Assembly: GCF_042427615.1 (NCBI RefSeq)
Contig: NZ_JBHMEZ010000001.1
Span: 1-64,000 of the forward strand
Length of the DNA stretch: 64,000 nucleotides
Direction: 5' to 3'
Origin: Formosa undariae
Lineage (GTDB): Bacteria; Bacteroidota; Bacteroidia; Flavobacteriales; Flavobacteriaceae
The notes below the pieces were generated by a model. That model saw only the letters and a program-made list of their open reading frames with translations, was not told the DNA's origin and made no database searches. Below, piece by piece: positions 8,859 to 15,857 of this stretch (position 1 is the stretch's first letter; every line of letters begins with the position of its first letter). Made by a program: the position numbers and the translations under genes.

Positions 8859-9815
8859 TTATTTAGACAATTTAACTTGTTTCAATGAAGCTTGATGATC
8901 TAGAAACCAAGCATATGTTTTTTCAATTCCTTGTAATAATTCTGTTTTGTAATTCCAACCTGCAAGTTTCAATTTTGAAACATCCATTAATTTTCTTGGT
9001 GTACCATCTGGTTTTTCAGAATCCCAAATAATATCCCCTTCATGACCAATAACTTTCTGAATCGTTTCTGCCAATTCTTTTATCGTCACATCTGTTCCTG
9101 TACCCACATTATACAAATGTTCAGGTAACGTATTATTCACAGCAAATACTACAGCTTCCGCCATATCGTCTACATATAAAAATTCACGCATTGGAGTCCC
9201 GCTACCCCATAAAGTAACTGGAGCATTCCCGTTTTCTTTAGCCTCATGAAACTTTCGTAACATTGCTGGTAAAACGTGTGATGTTTTTAAATCGAAATTA
9301 TCGAACGAACCATATAAATTAGTAGGCATTAAGCTTACATAATCTTTACCGTACTGCTTTCTAATAGCCTCACAAGCTTTAACACCTGTAATCTTAGCTA
9401 TGGCATACCATTCATTTGTTGGCTCTAAGGTATCGGTAAGTAAGTGTTCTTCTTTTAAAGGTTGAGGCGCTAATTTAGGGTAAATACAAGAACTTCCTAA
9501 AAAGATAAATTTCTCTACACCTTGTTTATGAGACGCATCTATTAGATTATTTTGAATCTGTAGATTTTCCATTAAAAACTGATATGGATACTCACTATTA
9601 GCAAGAATCCCACCTACTCGTGCTGCTGCATCAATGACCACATCTGGTTGTTCTGAAATGATGAACTGATTTACAGCATCTTGGTTTCGCAAATCTAATT
9701 CAGAACTTGTTCGTCCAATAAGATTGGTATACCCATCCGCTTCTAAGGAACGCCAAACGGCAGAACCTACCATACCACGATGACCAGCTATATAAATTTT
9801 TGAATTTTTATTCAT
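8859..9815 (-). CDS. fcl: GDP-L-fucose synthase
   Basis: A 318-residue bifunctional epimerase-reductase of the SDR family that turns GDP-4-keto-6-deoxymannose into GDP-L-fucose using NADPH. Visible are the nucleotide motif GHRGMVG (residues 11-17), the GSSCIYPK segment and the catalytic YAIAK at residues 137-141. It is cytoplasmic and of the usual family length. It follows gmd by 26 bp, and the two genes together form the complete GDP-fucose branch from GDP-mannose. The product implies fucose in the capsule or O-antigen, or a later conversion of it. Confidence 0.95.
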   Translation of the reverse strand: MNKNSKIYIAGHRGMVGSAVWRSLEADGYTNLIGRTSSELDLRNQDAVNQFIISEQPDVVIDAAARVGGILANSEYPYQFLMENLQIQNNLIDASHKQGVEKFIFLGSSCIYPKLAPQPLKEEHLLTDTLEPTNEWYAIAKITGVKACEAIRKQYGKDYVSLMPTNLYGSFDNFDLKTSHVLPAMLRKFHEAKENGNAPVTLWGSGTPMREFLYVDDMAEAVVFAVNNTLPEHLYNVGTGTDVTIKELAETIQKVIGHEGDIIWDSEKPDGTPRKLMDVSKLKLAGWNYKTELLQGIEKTYAWFLDHQASLKQVKLSK

Positions 9816-9841
9816 GATACTCTAGATTGATCTATTTTAAA

Positions 9842-10960
9842 TTATTCAAAATAGTTTAAAGTATCATAACCACCTTCCTTAAGAAATTGATCTTTTTGCA
9901 TCAGCTTTAAATCACTCTGCATCATATCTTTAACAAGATCATTTAAATCAAATTCAGGAATCCAACCTAATTTGTTGTTTGCTTTAGAAGCATCTCCTAT
10001 AAGTAATTCAACTTCTGTTGGTCTAAAATATTTAGGATCTACTGCTAAAACTTCTTTTCCTATTTCTAGTTGAAAATCTGCATTGTCGCAAGATGCGATA
10101 TATGCTTTTTCCTCAACACCTTCACCTTTAAATTCTAAAGTAATTCCTAATTCAGAGAAAGCCATCTTTACAAAATCTCTAACCGGAGTTGTTTTTCCCG
10201 TTGCGATTACCCAATCTTCAGCTTCTTCTGCCTGAAGGATCATCCACATCATACGAACATAATCTTTAGCATGTCCCCAGTCACGTTGTGCATCTAAATT
10301 TCCTAAGAAAAATTTATCTTGAAGTCCTAAAGCAATTCTTGAAACCGCTCTTGTAATTTTACGCGTTACAAATGTTTCTCCTCGAATTGGAGATTCATGA
10401 TTAAATAAGATACCATTACAAGCATACATGCCGTAAGCTTCACGATAGTTTACAGTAATCCAATATGCATACATTTTGGCAACAGCATATGGGCTACGCG
10501 GATAAAATGGAGTAGTTTCTGATTGAGGAACCTCCTGTACTTTACCATACAATTCTGAAGTAGAAGCCTGATAAATTCTTGTTTTCTTTTCTAATCCTAA
10601 TAAACGAACAGCGTCTAAAATACGTAATGTCCCTAATCCATCTGCATTCCCTGTATATTCTGGAATTTCGAAAGACACATGTACGTGACTCATTGCTGCT
10701 AAATTATAAATTTCATCAGGTTGAATTTCTTTTATTAAGCGGATAAGATTTGTACTATCAGTCATATCACCGTAATGCAAAAAGAAATTACGACCATCGA
10801 TATGAGGATCTTGATACAAATGATCGATACGATCTGTATTAAAAAGTGAAGATCTACGTTTTAAACCATGAACTTCATATCCTTTTTTTAATAAAAACTC
10901 ACTTAAATAAGCACCATCTTGGCCAGTTACACCTGTAATTAAAGCTACTTTTTGTTTCAT
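9842..10960 (-). CDS. gmd: GDP-mannose 4,6-dehydratase
   Basis: A 372-residue SDR-family dehydratase converting GDP-D-mannose into GDP-4-keto-6-deoxy-D-mannose, the first step towards GDP-L-fucose. The motif GVTGQDG is at residues 10-16; ASTSELYG and the catalytic YAVAK (Y158-K162) are intact. NLAAMSHVHVSFE is typical of the family. It is the first sugar-nucleotide gene after the regulatory pair at 11089-12077. The 128-bp leader between it and the antiterminator gene contains two stem-loops, so its expression may be under attenuation control. Confidence 0.95.
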   Translation of the reverse strand: MKQKVALITGVTGQDGAYLSEFLLKKGYEVHGLKRRSSLFNTDRIDHLYQDPHIDGRNFFLHYGDMTDSTNLIRLIKEIQPDEIYNLAAMSHVHVSFEIPEYTGNADGLGTLRILDAVRLLGLEKKTRIYQASTSELYGKVQEVPQSETTPFYPRSPYAVAKMYAYWITVNYREAYGMYACNGILFNHESPIRGETFVTRKITRAVSRIALGLQDKFFLGNLDAQRDWGHAKDYVRMMWMILQAEEAEDWVIATGKTTPVRDFVKMAFSELGITLEFKGEGVEEKAYIASCDNADFQLEIGKEVLAVDPKYFRPTEVELLIGDASKANNKLGWIPEFDLNDLVKDMMQSDLKLMQKDQFLKEGGYDTLNYFE

Positions 10961-11020
10961 AAGACTGATAATATTAACAAAATATGTTATGTTATTTTTA
11001 AAATTTATTCCGTACTACTT

Positions 11021-11052
11021 ACGGCTTCGCCGTGGTGCGTCCCATTTATGGG
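11021..11052 (-). promoter_or_regulatory. Two adjacent stem-loops in the leader of gmd
   Basis: Two short perfect hairpins sit seven bases apart: ACGGC-TTC-GCCGT at 11021-11033 and CCCAT-TT-ATGGG at 11041-11052. The second can be extended imperfectly by the flanking bases. They are GC-rich islands in a very AT-rich 128-bp gap between the antiterminator gene and gmd. In the transcribed strand they would form in RNA before the gmd start. No T-run follows either hairpin, so they do not look like simple terminators. They could be a pause or recruitment structure for the antiterminator; this role is inference. Confidence 0.5.
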
Positions 11053-11088
11053 TGCTCCAATATAATTATTTATTGTAATAATTCACTT

Positions 11089-11559
11089 CTACTGTAATTG
11101 TAGTTTCACTACAAAACCTAATTTTTTCAACACCACCCAACATTGACTACCAGACACATGTCTAACCTCTCCATATTGAGCATCGAATCCAAATTCAGAC
11201 ATTTCAACATGCGCTCCAGGCTTTAAAACCTCTACACTCTCCAACGTCATATCCTTGCTTTGCTCTACCTCCTTTAACACGGCAACTTCATCCTCTCTAA
11301 CCACTACAGGCTCTCCATTCCAAAACATATACCGCACTACTCCAGGCACTTCAAACACGCTATTGCGTTCAGAATCCAAAAGCCTCACTAAAACCATGGA
11401 CGGCAACAAAGGTACAAATACTTTCTTCTTTCTATCGCTCCAAACTCGAATCTCAGTTTTCACAGGACAATAAGCCTCTATCCCTAAACGATTTAGTTTC
11501 TCTTCAACCTTTTTCTCATTTCTAGACTTTGTATATATAACGTACCACCTTGACTTCAT
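11089..11559 (-). CDS. UpxY/NusG-like transcription antiterminator
   Basis: A 156-residue specialised NusG paralogue. The NGN domain begins with WYVIYTKSRNEKKVEEKLN and contains the VPLLPSMVLVRL strand. The C-terminal 45 residues (from LKPGAHVEM) look like a KOW-type module. In Bacteroides, UpxY proteins bind RNA polymerase near the start of a capsule operon and prevent premature termination in the long transcript. This gene is second in such an operon, immediately before the sugar-nucleotide genes, which fits that role. It shares one base with the stop codon of the regulator gene upstream (TAATG). Confidence 0.85.
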   Translation of the reverse strand: MKSRWYVIYTKSRNEKKVEEKLNRLGIEAYCPVKTEIRVWSDRKKKVFVPLLPSMVLVRLLDSERNSVFEVPGVVRYMFWNGEPVVVREDEVAVLKEVEQSKDMTLESVEVLKPGAHVEMSEFGFDAQYGEVRHVSGSQCWVVLKKLGFVVKLQLQ

Positions 11560-12077
11560 TACTTCTCAATCAATTCATCATATATAACAAGCCCATTTTT
11601 TTGCTGATAAGAATCGGTAAAAGAAAAATTAACCTTTCTCTTTATCTCTGATTCTATCTTCCCTGCCATTTGATTAATATATATTGTATTCAAATTCTCC
11701 CCCTCTACAACAACATCTATAAGACCTGTATCCATTCCTTCGGCATAATCACCTATAACAATAACACGAGACACATGCCCCATACGCGCAAGTACTGTTT
11801 CAACAATAGCGTCTAAACCCACATATTTTCTAACCATATTTTGCAATGGATTAAATAAAGGATGTTTTGTATTCGCTCTGTAGGTAATTTTATTTTGCTC
11901 TTTCTCTTTGCCAAGATAACCGGCTGAAGACAATTGATTAAGTTCTTTTCGAATTGAATTTGTAGACTCGTTAAACTCCAAGGCTAAACCTCTTAAATAC
12001 CCACTATTATTAGCACTAAGAAATAGCTTAACTAAAATACGGATTCTTGTTTTTGAGGTAATTAGGGATTCTAACAT
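11559..12077 (-). CDS. Winged-helix regulator with nucleotidyltransferase-like C-terminus
   Basis: A 172-residue protein. Residues 1-70 form a winged-helix DNA-binding domain (TRIRILVKLFLSANNSGYLR, then ESTNSIRKELNQLSSAGYL). Residues 85-172 resemble a MNT-type nucleotidyltransferase fold, with GDYAEG at 109-114 where active enzymes have GSxARG. Only one aspartate (D121) remains of the usual DxD pair, so catalysis is unlikely. Proteins of this kind commonly head flavobacterial polysaccharide operons next to a UpxY gene. It is first in the operon and has a good promoter overlapped by a palindrome, which suggests autoregulation. Confidence 0.7.
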   Translation of the reverse strand: MLESLITSKTRIRILVKLFLSANNSGYLRGLALEFNESTNSIRKELNQLSSAGYLGKEKEQNKITYRANTKHPLFNPLQNMVRKYVGLDAIVETVLARMGHVSRVIVIGDYAEGMDTGLIDVVVEGENLNTIYINQMAGKIESEIKRKVNFSFTDSYQQKNGLVIYDELIEK

Positions 12078-12091
12078 ATAGTTTTTAAAAC

Positions 12092-12108
12092 GAGTAACAA
12101 AATTACTC
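12092..12108. promoter_or_regulatory. Palindrome over the capsule-operon -7 box
   Basis: GAGTAA and TTACTC are 6-bp inverted arms around CAAAA. The palindrome overlaps the predicted -7 box (12098-12105) and lies 15 bp upstream of the regulator's start codon. The position is ideal for an operator, and the winged-helix protein encoded by the first gene is the obvious candidate to bind it. Binding is inferred. Confidence 0.5.
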
Positions 12109-12126
12109 CTTTTTACGAAATAGCAA
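12098..12126 (-). promoter_or_regulatory. Bacteroidota-type promoter of the capsule operon
   Basis: Read on the minus strand, TTG at 12126-12124 is followed after 18 bases by TAATTTTG at 12105-12098. This matches the Bacteroidota sigma-ABfr consensus TTG-N(17-20)-TAnnTTTG. Transcription would start close to 12091, giving a leader of only about 15 bases before the regulator gene. Confidence 0.65.
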
Positions 12127-12577
12127 AATTAATTACAAAAACTTTTTTTATTAAAACAGTTAAATAACAAAGAATTAACAAAGCCTCAATATTCCCTGGG
12201 ATTATTACTTAAATCACTCCAAAGCTTATTAAAAAACAAATAATTCTCAACTAAACCTCAACACCTACAAGTATTAAAAGACTCTTTATGAATTCTTATT
12301 CCGTACTTATAAATAAATTATACCGCAATTTCTGAAGTGCTTTCTACATGTTAATCTGCAATAAAGCAATATTAACATAAAACACTAACAAATCACACCT
12401 TATATTACGATATTCGCAAAAAATAACACTGAAATCAGACTTATTAAAAACAAAACATGATTGTAGTCTAAAACTTACAAATAAGTGTTTAATAAAGTTA
12501 AAATTTACATTTTATCGATATTAATTACCATTTCAGCTAATAAAAATAAAATTTCAATCATAGTTACACACAGTATC

Positions 12578-12585
12578 TATATTTG
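12578..12585 (+). promoter_or_regulatory. -7 box upstream of the T9SS surface protein
   Basis: TATATTTG matches the Bacteroidota -7 consensus TAnnTTTG and lies 53 bp before the start codon at 12639. No convincing TTG is seen at the -33 distance, so the promoter may be weak or activator-dependent. Confidence 0.45.
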
Positions 12586-12638
12586 TAGTAAAATCTAGGC
12601 TTCAATAGGCTGGAACCTACTTACTTAAAATAGATACT

Positions 12639-14381
12639 ATGAAAAAAATTTACTATTTAATATTACTTAGTCTAACCTTTTCTACATTAGGGTATAGTCA
12701 AGACCTTATTTATAATGAAGACCCAGTTTCTTCGGGTGGTTACGACGGTTGGAAGGACGGAAGAGTTCCCGGCAACACCGCGGGAACCAGTAGAAATAGA
12801 AATATTATTATTGAAAAAGGACATGTCGTTTTTCCTGAAAAAACAAGATGTTACGATTTAACCATCTTAGAAGATGGTAGTGCAACTATATTACCAGGGA
12901 CTTGGGTATACTTAGAACATGAGGAAATATCAGAAGGAGTTTTCGATACAACTATAGGAAATTTAGTTATAAACGGTAATCTAACCATTACATCTAATTC
13001 AACCCAATATGGCGCGATATACGTTGAAGGTACATCTACAGGCCAGCTTACTTATGATTTATATGTAAAACCTGGACCAGTTAGCCAATTTATCTCTTCG
13101 CCTGTGCAAGGCGAAACTTTTGGAGATTTAGCATCATCAAATCCTAACATATATAGTCCTTACGGCACTACTGTTAAACGAATTGGCGAGTGGGATAAAT
13201 CAACAGGAACATATGTAGAGTGGGATACCGCTATTAATTCTGGTAAAGTTTTCACATCGGGTGTAGGATACTTTGCTGCCACAAGTAGCACAAACAATAT
13301 TTTATCTTTTACAGGAACCAACATCACAGAGGATTTTAATTTACCTGTAACACACACGCCCACTACATATGCATCACAATGGAATTTAATAGGAAACCCT
13401 TTCGCCTGTTACATTAGAGTACGGACTATAGTGCGTAATAATTTTGATAAATTACAACCAGGGAAAAGTGGGGCTTATGCAGACAATGGAACCTATTGGA
13501 CTGTATACAACGAGTTAAGTGATTTTAAAATTCCTCCTGGACAAGGATTTTATTTTGCTGTTTTAGAAGACACAACTATATATTTTAATCAAGGAATGAG
13601 ATCCGTAGCTGGTGATACCGGTGGAGATGATTTTATCACTGGAAGAGGAGACATTGAAGAAGAGGAAGAAGAAGCTGTACCTTACATTTCTCTAAATTTA
13701 TCTACAGGTACTGAGGAAAAACACTATACCCACATATATTTTACAGATGAAGCCTCTTTAGGTTTAGACGAAAGATTCGATACCACAATTTTTGGTTCTA
13801 ATGCTTCTGGCTTTACAATGTACACGCAATTGGCAGAATCAGAAACAGATTCTAATTACAAACTAGGAATACAAGCAATTCCTACCACAGCATTAGAAAA
13901 CGCGGGTACAGCAATTCCTCTAGGTATTCAAGCTCCAAAAGGGCAACAGATTACAATTGACATTAAAGAAAACATCTTAGACAGTAACGCCATAGTTTAC
14001 CTAGAAGATACAAAAACGAACACTTGGACAGCTTTAAAAGATAAAGCCTATACATTCACTACAGAAGAACAATTAACAGGATTGGGACGTTTTGTTGTAC
14101 ACGTGACTAACGAAGCACGATTATCTATAGACGATAGTAGCATTTTAGAAACCTTACAATTTATTTCGGGTAGCAATTCTATAAATATAAAAGGATTACT
14201 TGAAAAGAACACAAAACTTTCAGTGTTCGATATGCAAGGAAGACTAATTAACAGCACAACGATAAGCAACACTGTTAACGAACATCAAATAAATTCTTCT
14301 AATTACGGTAGCGGTATTTATATAGTAAAAGTTAAAACCCCTGCTGGTAAGAATATTGCAAAGCGAGTTATTTTAAAATAA
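12639..14381 (+). CDS. Secreted protein with T9SS type A sorting domain
   Basis: A 580-residue surface or secreted protein of unknown function. Residues 1-20 are a Sec signal peptide ending in YSQ. The central part is rich in Thr, Ser, Asn and Gly with short beta-strand-like repeats, and an acidic run of glutamates lies near residue 345. The last 80 residues, ending VFDMQGRLINS...IYIVKVKTPAGKNIAKRVILK in broken form, are a type IX secretion C-terminal sorting domain. The protein would cross the outer membrane by T9SS and be anchored or released after domain cleavage. It lies 86 bp before the small-protein gene; a functional link is possible but not shown. Confidence 0.8.
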   Translation: MKKIYYLILLSLTFSTLGYSQDLIYNEDPVSSGGYDGWKDGRVPGNTAGTSRNRNIIIEKGHVVFPEKTRCYDLTILEDGSATILPGTWVYLEHEEISEGVFDTTIGNLVINGNLTITSNSTQYGAIYVEGTSTGQLTYDLYVKPGPVSQFISSPVQGETFGDLASSNPNIYSPYGTTVKRIGEWDKSTGTYVEWDTAINSGKVFTSGVGYFAATSSTNNILSFTGTNITEDFNLPVTHTPTTYASQWNLIGNPFACYIRVRTIVRNNFDKLQPGKSGAYADNGTYWTVYNELSDFKIPPGQGFYFAVLEDTTIYFNQGMRSVAGDTGGDDFITGRGDIEEEEEEAVPYISLNLSTGTEEKHYTHIYFTDEASLGLDERFDTTIFGSNASGFTMYTQLAESETDSNYKLGIQAIPTTALENAGTAIPLGIQAPKGQQITIDIKENILDSNAIVYLEDTKTNTWTALKDKAYTFTTEEQLTGLGRFVVHVTNEARLSIDDSSILETLQFISGSNSINIKGLLEKNTKLSVFDMQGRLINSTTISNTVNEHQINSSNYGSGIYIVKVKTPAGKNIAKRVILK

Positions 14382-14416
14382 TCTTTTGCATATCAAAAAC
14401 TTAATTTACCTTTACA

Positions 14417-14456
14417 CCGAAATTTCTGCATATTAACCGAAATTTTTGCGTATTAA
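14417..14456 (+). repeat. Tandem 20-bp duplication upstream of the small-protein gene
   Basis: Two contiguous 20-base units (14417-14436 and 14437-14456), each starting CCGAAATTT and ending TATTAA, differ at two positions. They end 11 bp before the start codon at 14468. A 20-bp period is nearly two helical turns, as expected for paired protein-binding sites on one DNA face. No TAnnTTTG box is seen nearby. Confidence 0.6.
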
Positions 14457-14467
14457 AAAAACAATTT

Positions 14468-14710
14468 ATGGAAGAGGAAAATAGAAATACAGAAATTACT
14501 CGTAAAGAAGCATTAAAAAAGATGGGAAAATATGCAGCATTTACAGCTGTTGGTACATTCGCTGTTTTATCCCCTTTACGTGCTGCAGATACAAGTGTAC
14601 CTGTAAGACCTCCAGGAACTAGCGCAGACCCTCAGGAGAATGCCCCAGCAGATTCGCAAGTGCAGTCATCAGAGTTTATAAATAAGAGTCAAGTAAAAAA
14701 TAATTTTTAA
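14468..14710 (+). CDS. Small leader-bearing protein, candidate modified peptide
   Basis: An 80-residue protein with no function I can name. Residues 11-20 are TRKEALKKMG, resembling a twin-arginine export motif with lysine in place of the second arginine. Residues 22-38 are hydrophobic, and cleavage is plausible after the alanines at 39-40. The remaining 40 residues are hydrophilic, rich in Pro, Ser, Asn and Gln, without cysteine, and contain five or more serines (43, 52, 63, 67, 68, 74). It precedes an HPr-kinase-like gene by 7 bp. A small exported peptide modified in the cytoplasm by the two downstream enzymes is a reasonable but unproven reading. Confidence 0.7.
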   Translation: MEEENRNTEITRKEALKKMGKYAAFTAVGTFAVLSPLRAADTSVPVRPPGTSADPQENAPADSQVQSSEFINKSQVKNNF

Positions 14711-14717
14711 TAAATTA

Positions 14718-15848
14718 TTGAATACTAATCTAAAACCTAAATACACACAATCCATTATTGATTATAATATACTTTGGTTCGAACCATCGAACCAGTATGC
14801 TATACTTAATAATGGATTGTTCTATTGTATTAATACGTATCTAGAGTTAGATACTAAAACTCTTTGCCTAAGTGCCTACAAAAACGAATTAAAGTTATCG
14901 CACGAAGACGCCTGTGATTTATACACGGATGTTAGCCAATTTCTTATTGACAGAAATACACACGAGCCAGAGGAACTAAAACGTAATTATAATTTAAATC
15001 TAGATAAAAGAGTTATATCTAAGTCTTATGCGTCTGGAAAATTAAACTTCCAAGTTCATGTGCAATCCGAAGAGCTATTTAGTTACATTCATCCTCAAAT
15101 TTGTCACTTAGAAACTACCACGACATCTAAACCAGATTTATGGTTTGATATTTATGAAGAAGACAATCAACTTATTTTTTTTAAAAACAATCAGTTTATA
15201 AAAGCTTGCGAAGCTCAGCATTTTCATCAGTTACAAGGAAAATTTAATATGGAACTTATTTCTTCTTTATACAACAAAGAAGAACATGATTGGATTGGAC
15301 TATTTCATGCCTCTACCGTTGCAACAGACTCAGAATCTGTAATGCTAATTGGCACATCTGGAAGTGGAAAAAGCACATTAACAACTATCTTATCTCATAA
15401 TGGCTACCAATTGATCGCCGACGATACTACTCCTATTTTAAGAGCCGATTTAAACACCTATTATTTCCCAGGAGGCATATCTATAAAACCAGGAGCATTT
15501 TCTACAATTAAAACCTTTATTCCTGATTTTGATAATCTCCCTCAAAGCTTTTTAAGAGCTTACAAGGGCGGCATAAAATATATTGCACCGCCAACACCTA
15601 CAAAAAATCATGTGCCATGCAAATCTATTGTTTTAGTTAACCACAAAGCAGATGCAGAAGTGGTTTTAGAGACCATAGATGCAAAAACAGCTCTTGAAGT
15701 TTTAATACCTGATTCATGGATTTCCCCTAAAGCAGAAAATGCAAAAGCCTTCCTTAATTGGATTAGCACAATTACCTTTTACAAACTTACCTATAGTAAT
15801 AATCAAGACGCGATTGATGTTTTTTCGACTATCTTTAAGAACGAATAA
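14718..15848 (+). CDS. HPr-kinase-like protein with possible PqqD-like N-terminus
   Basis: A 376-residue protein whose residues 195-300 follow the HprK kinase core. A histidine in LFHAST (198) precedes the P-loop GTSGSGKST (212-220), followed by LIADD (232-236), aligning with LVADD of HprK. The N-terminal 85 residues (AILNNGLFYCINTYLELD, then DLYTDVSQFLIDR) resemble a PqqD-type peptide-recognition domain, though weakly. HprK relatives phosphorylate serine in proteins, and some act on lasso peptides. The start is TTG; the first in-frame ATG is at codon 178, inside conserved sequence. No Shine-Dalgarno sequence is visible, and the 7-bp gap suggests coupling to the small-protein gene. Confidence 0.7.
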   Translation: MNTNLKPKYTQSIIDYNILWFEPSNQYAILNNGLFYCINTYLELDTKTLCLSAYKNELKLSHEDACDLYTDVSQFLIDRNTHEPEELKRNYNLNLDKRVISKSYASGKLNFQVHVQSEELFSYIHPQICHLETTTTSKPDLWFDIYEEDNQLIFFKNNQFIKACEAQHFHQLQGKFNMELISSLYNKEEHDWIGLFHASTVATDSESVMLIGTSGSGKSTLTTILSHNGYQLIADDTTPILRADLNTYYFPGGISIKPGAFSTIKTFIPDFDNLPQSFLRAYKGGIKYIAPPTPTKNHVPCKSIVLVNHKADAEVVLETIDAKTALEVLIPDSWISPKAENAKAFLNWISTITFYKLTYSNNQDAIDVFSTIFKNE

Positions 15849-15857
15849 GTAAGCGCT

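Larger units (their letters stand above)
12078..12638. other. Divergent intergenic region with promoters at both ends
   Basis: A 561-bp very AT-rich gap between the capsule operon (leftward) and the T9SS protein gene (rightward). Recognisable promoter elements are confined to the ends: 12098-12126 on the minus strand and 12578-12585 on the plus strand. I see no open frame worth calling, no tRNA and no strong terminator in the middle. A 12-base motif at 12296-12307 recurs at 11005-11016. Confidence 0.6.
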
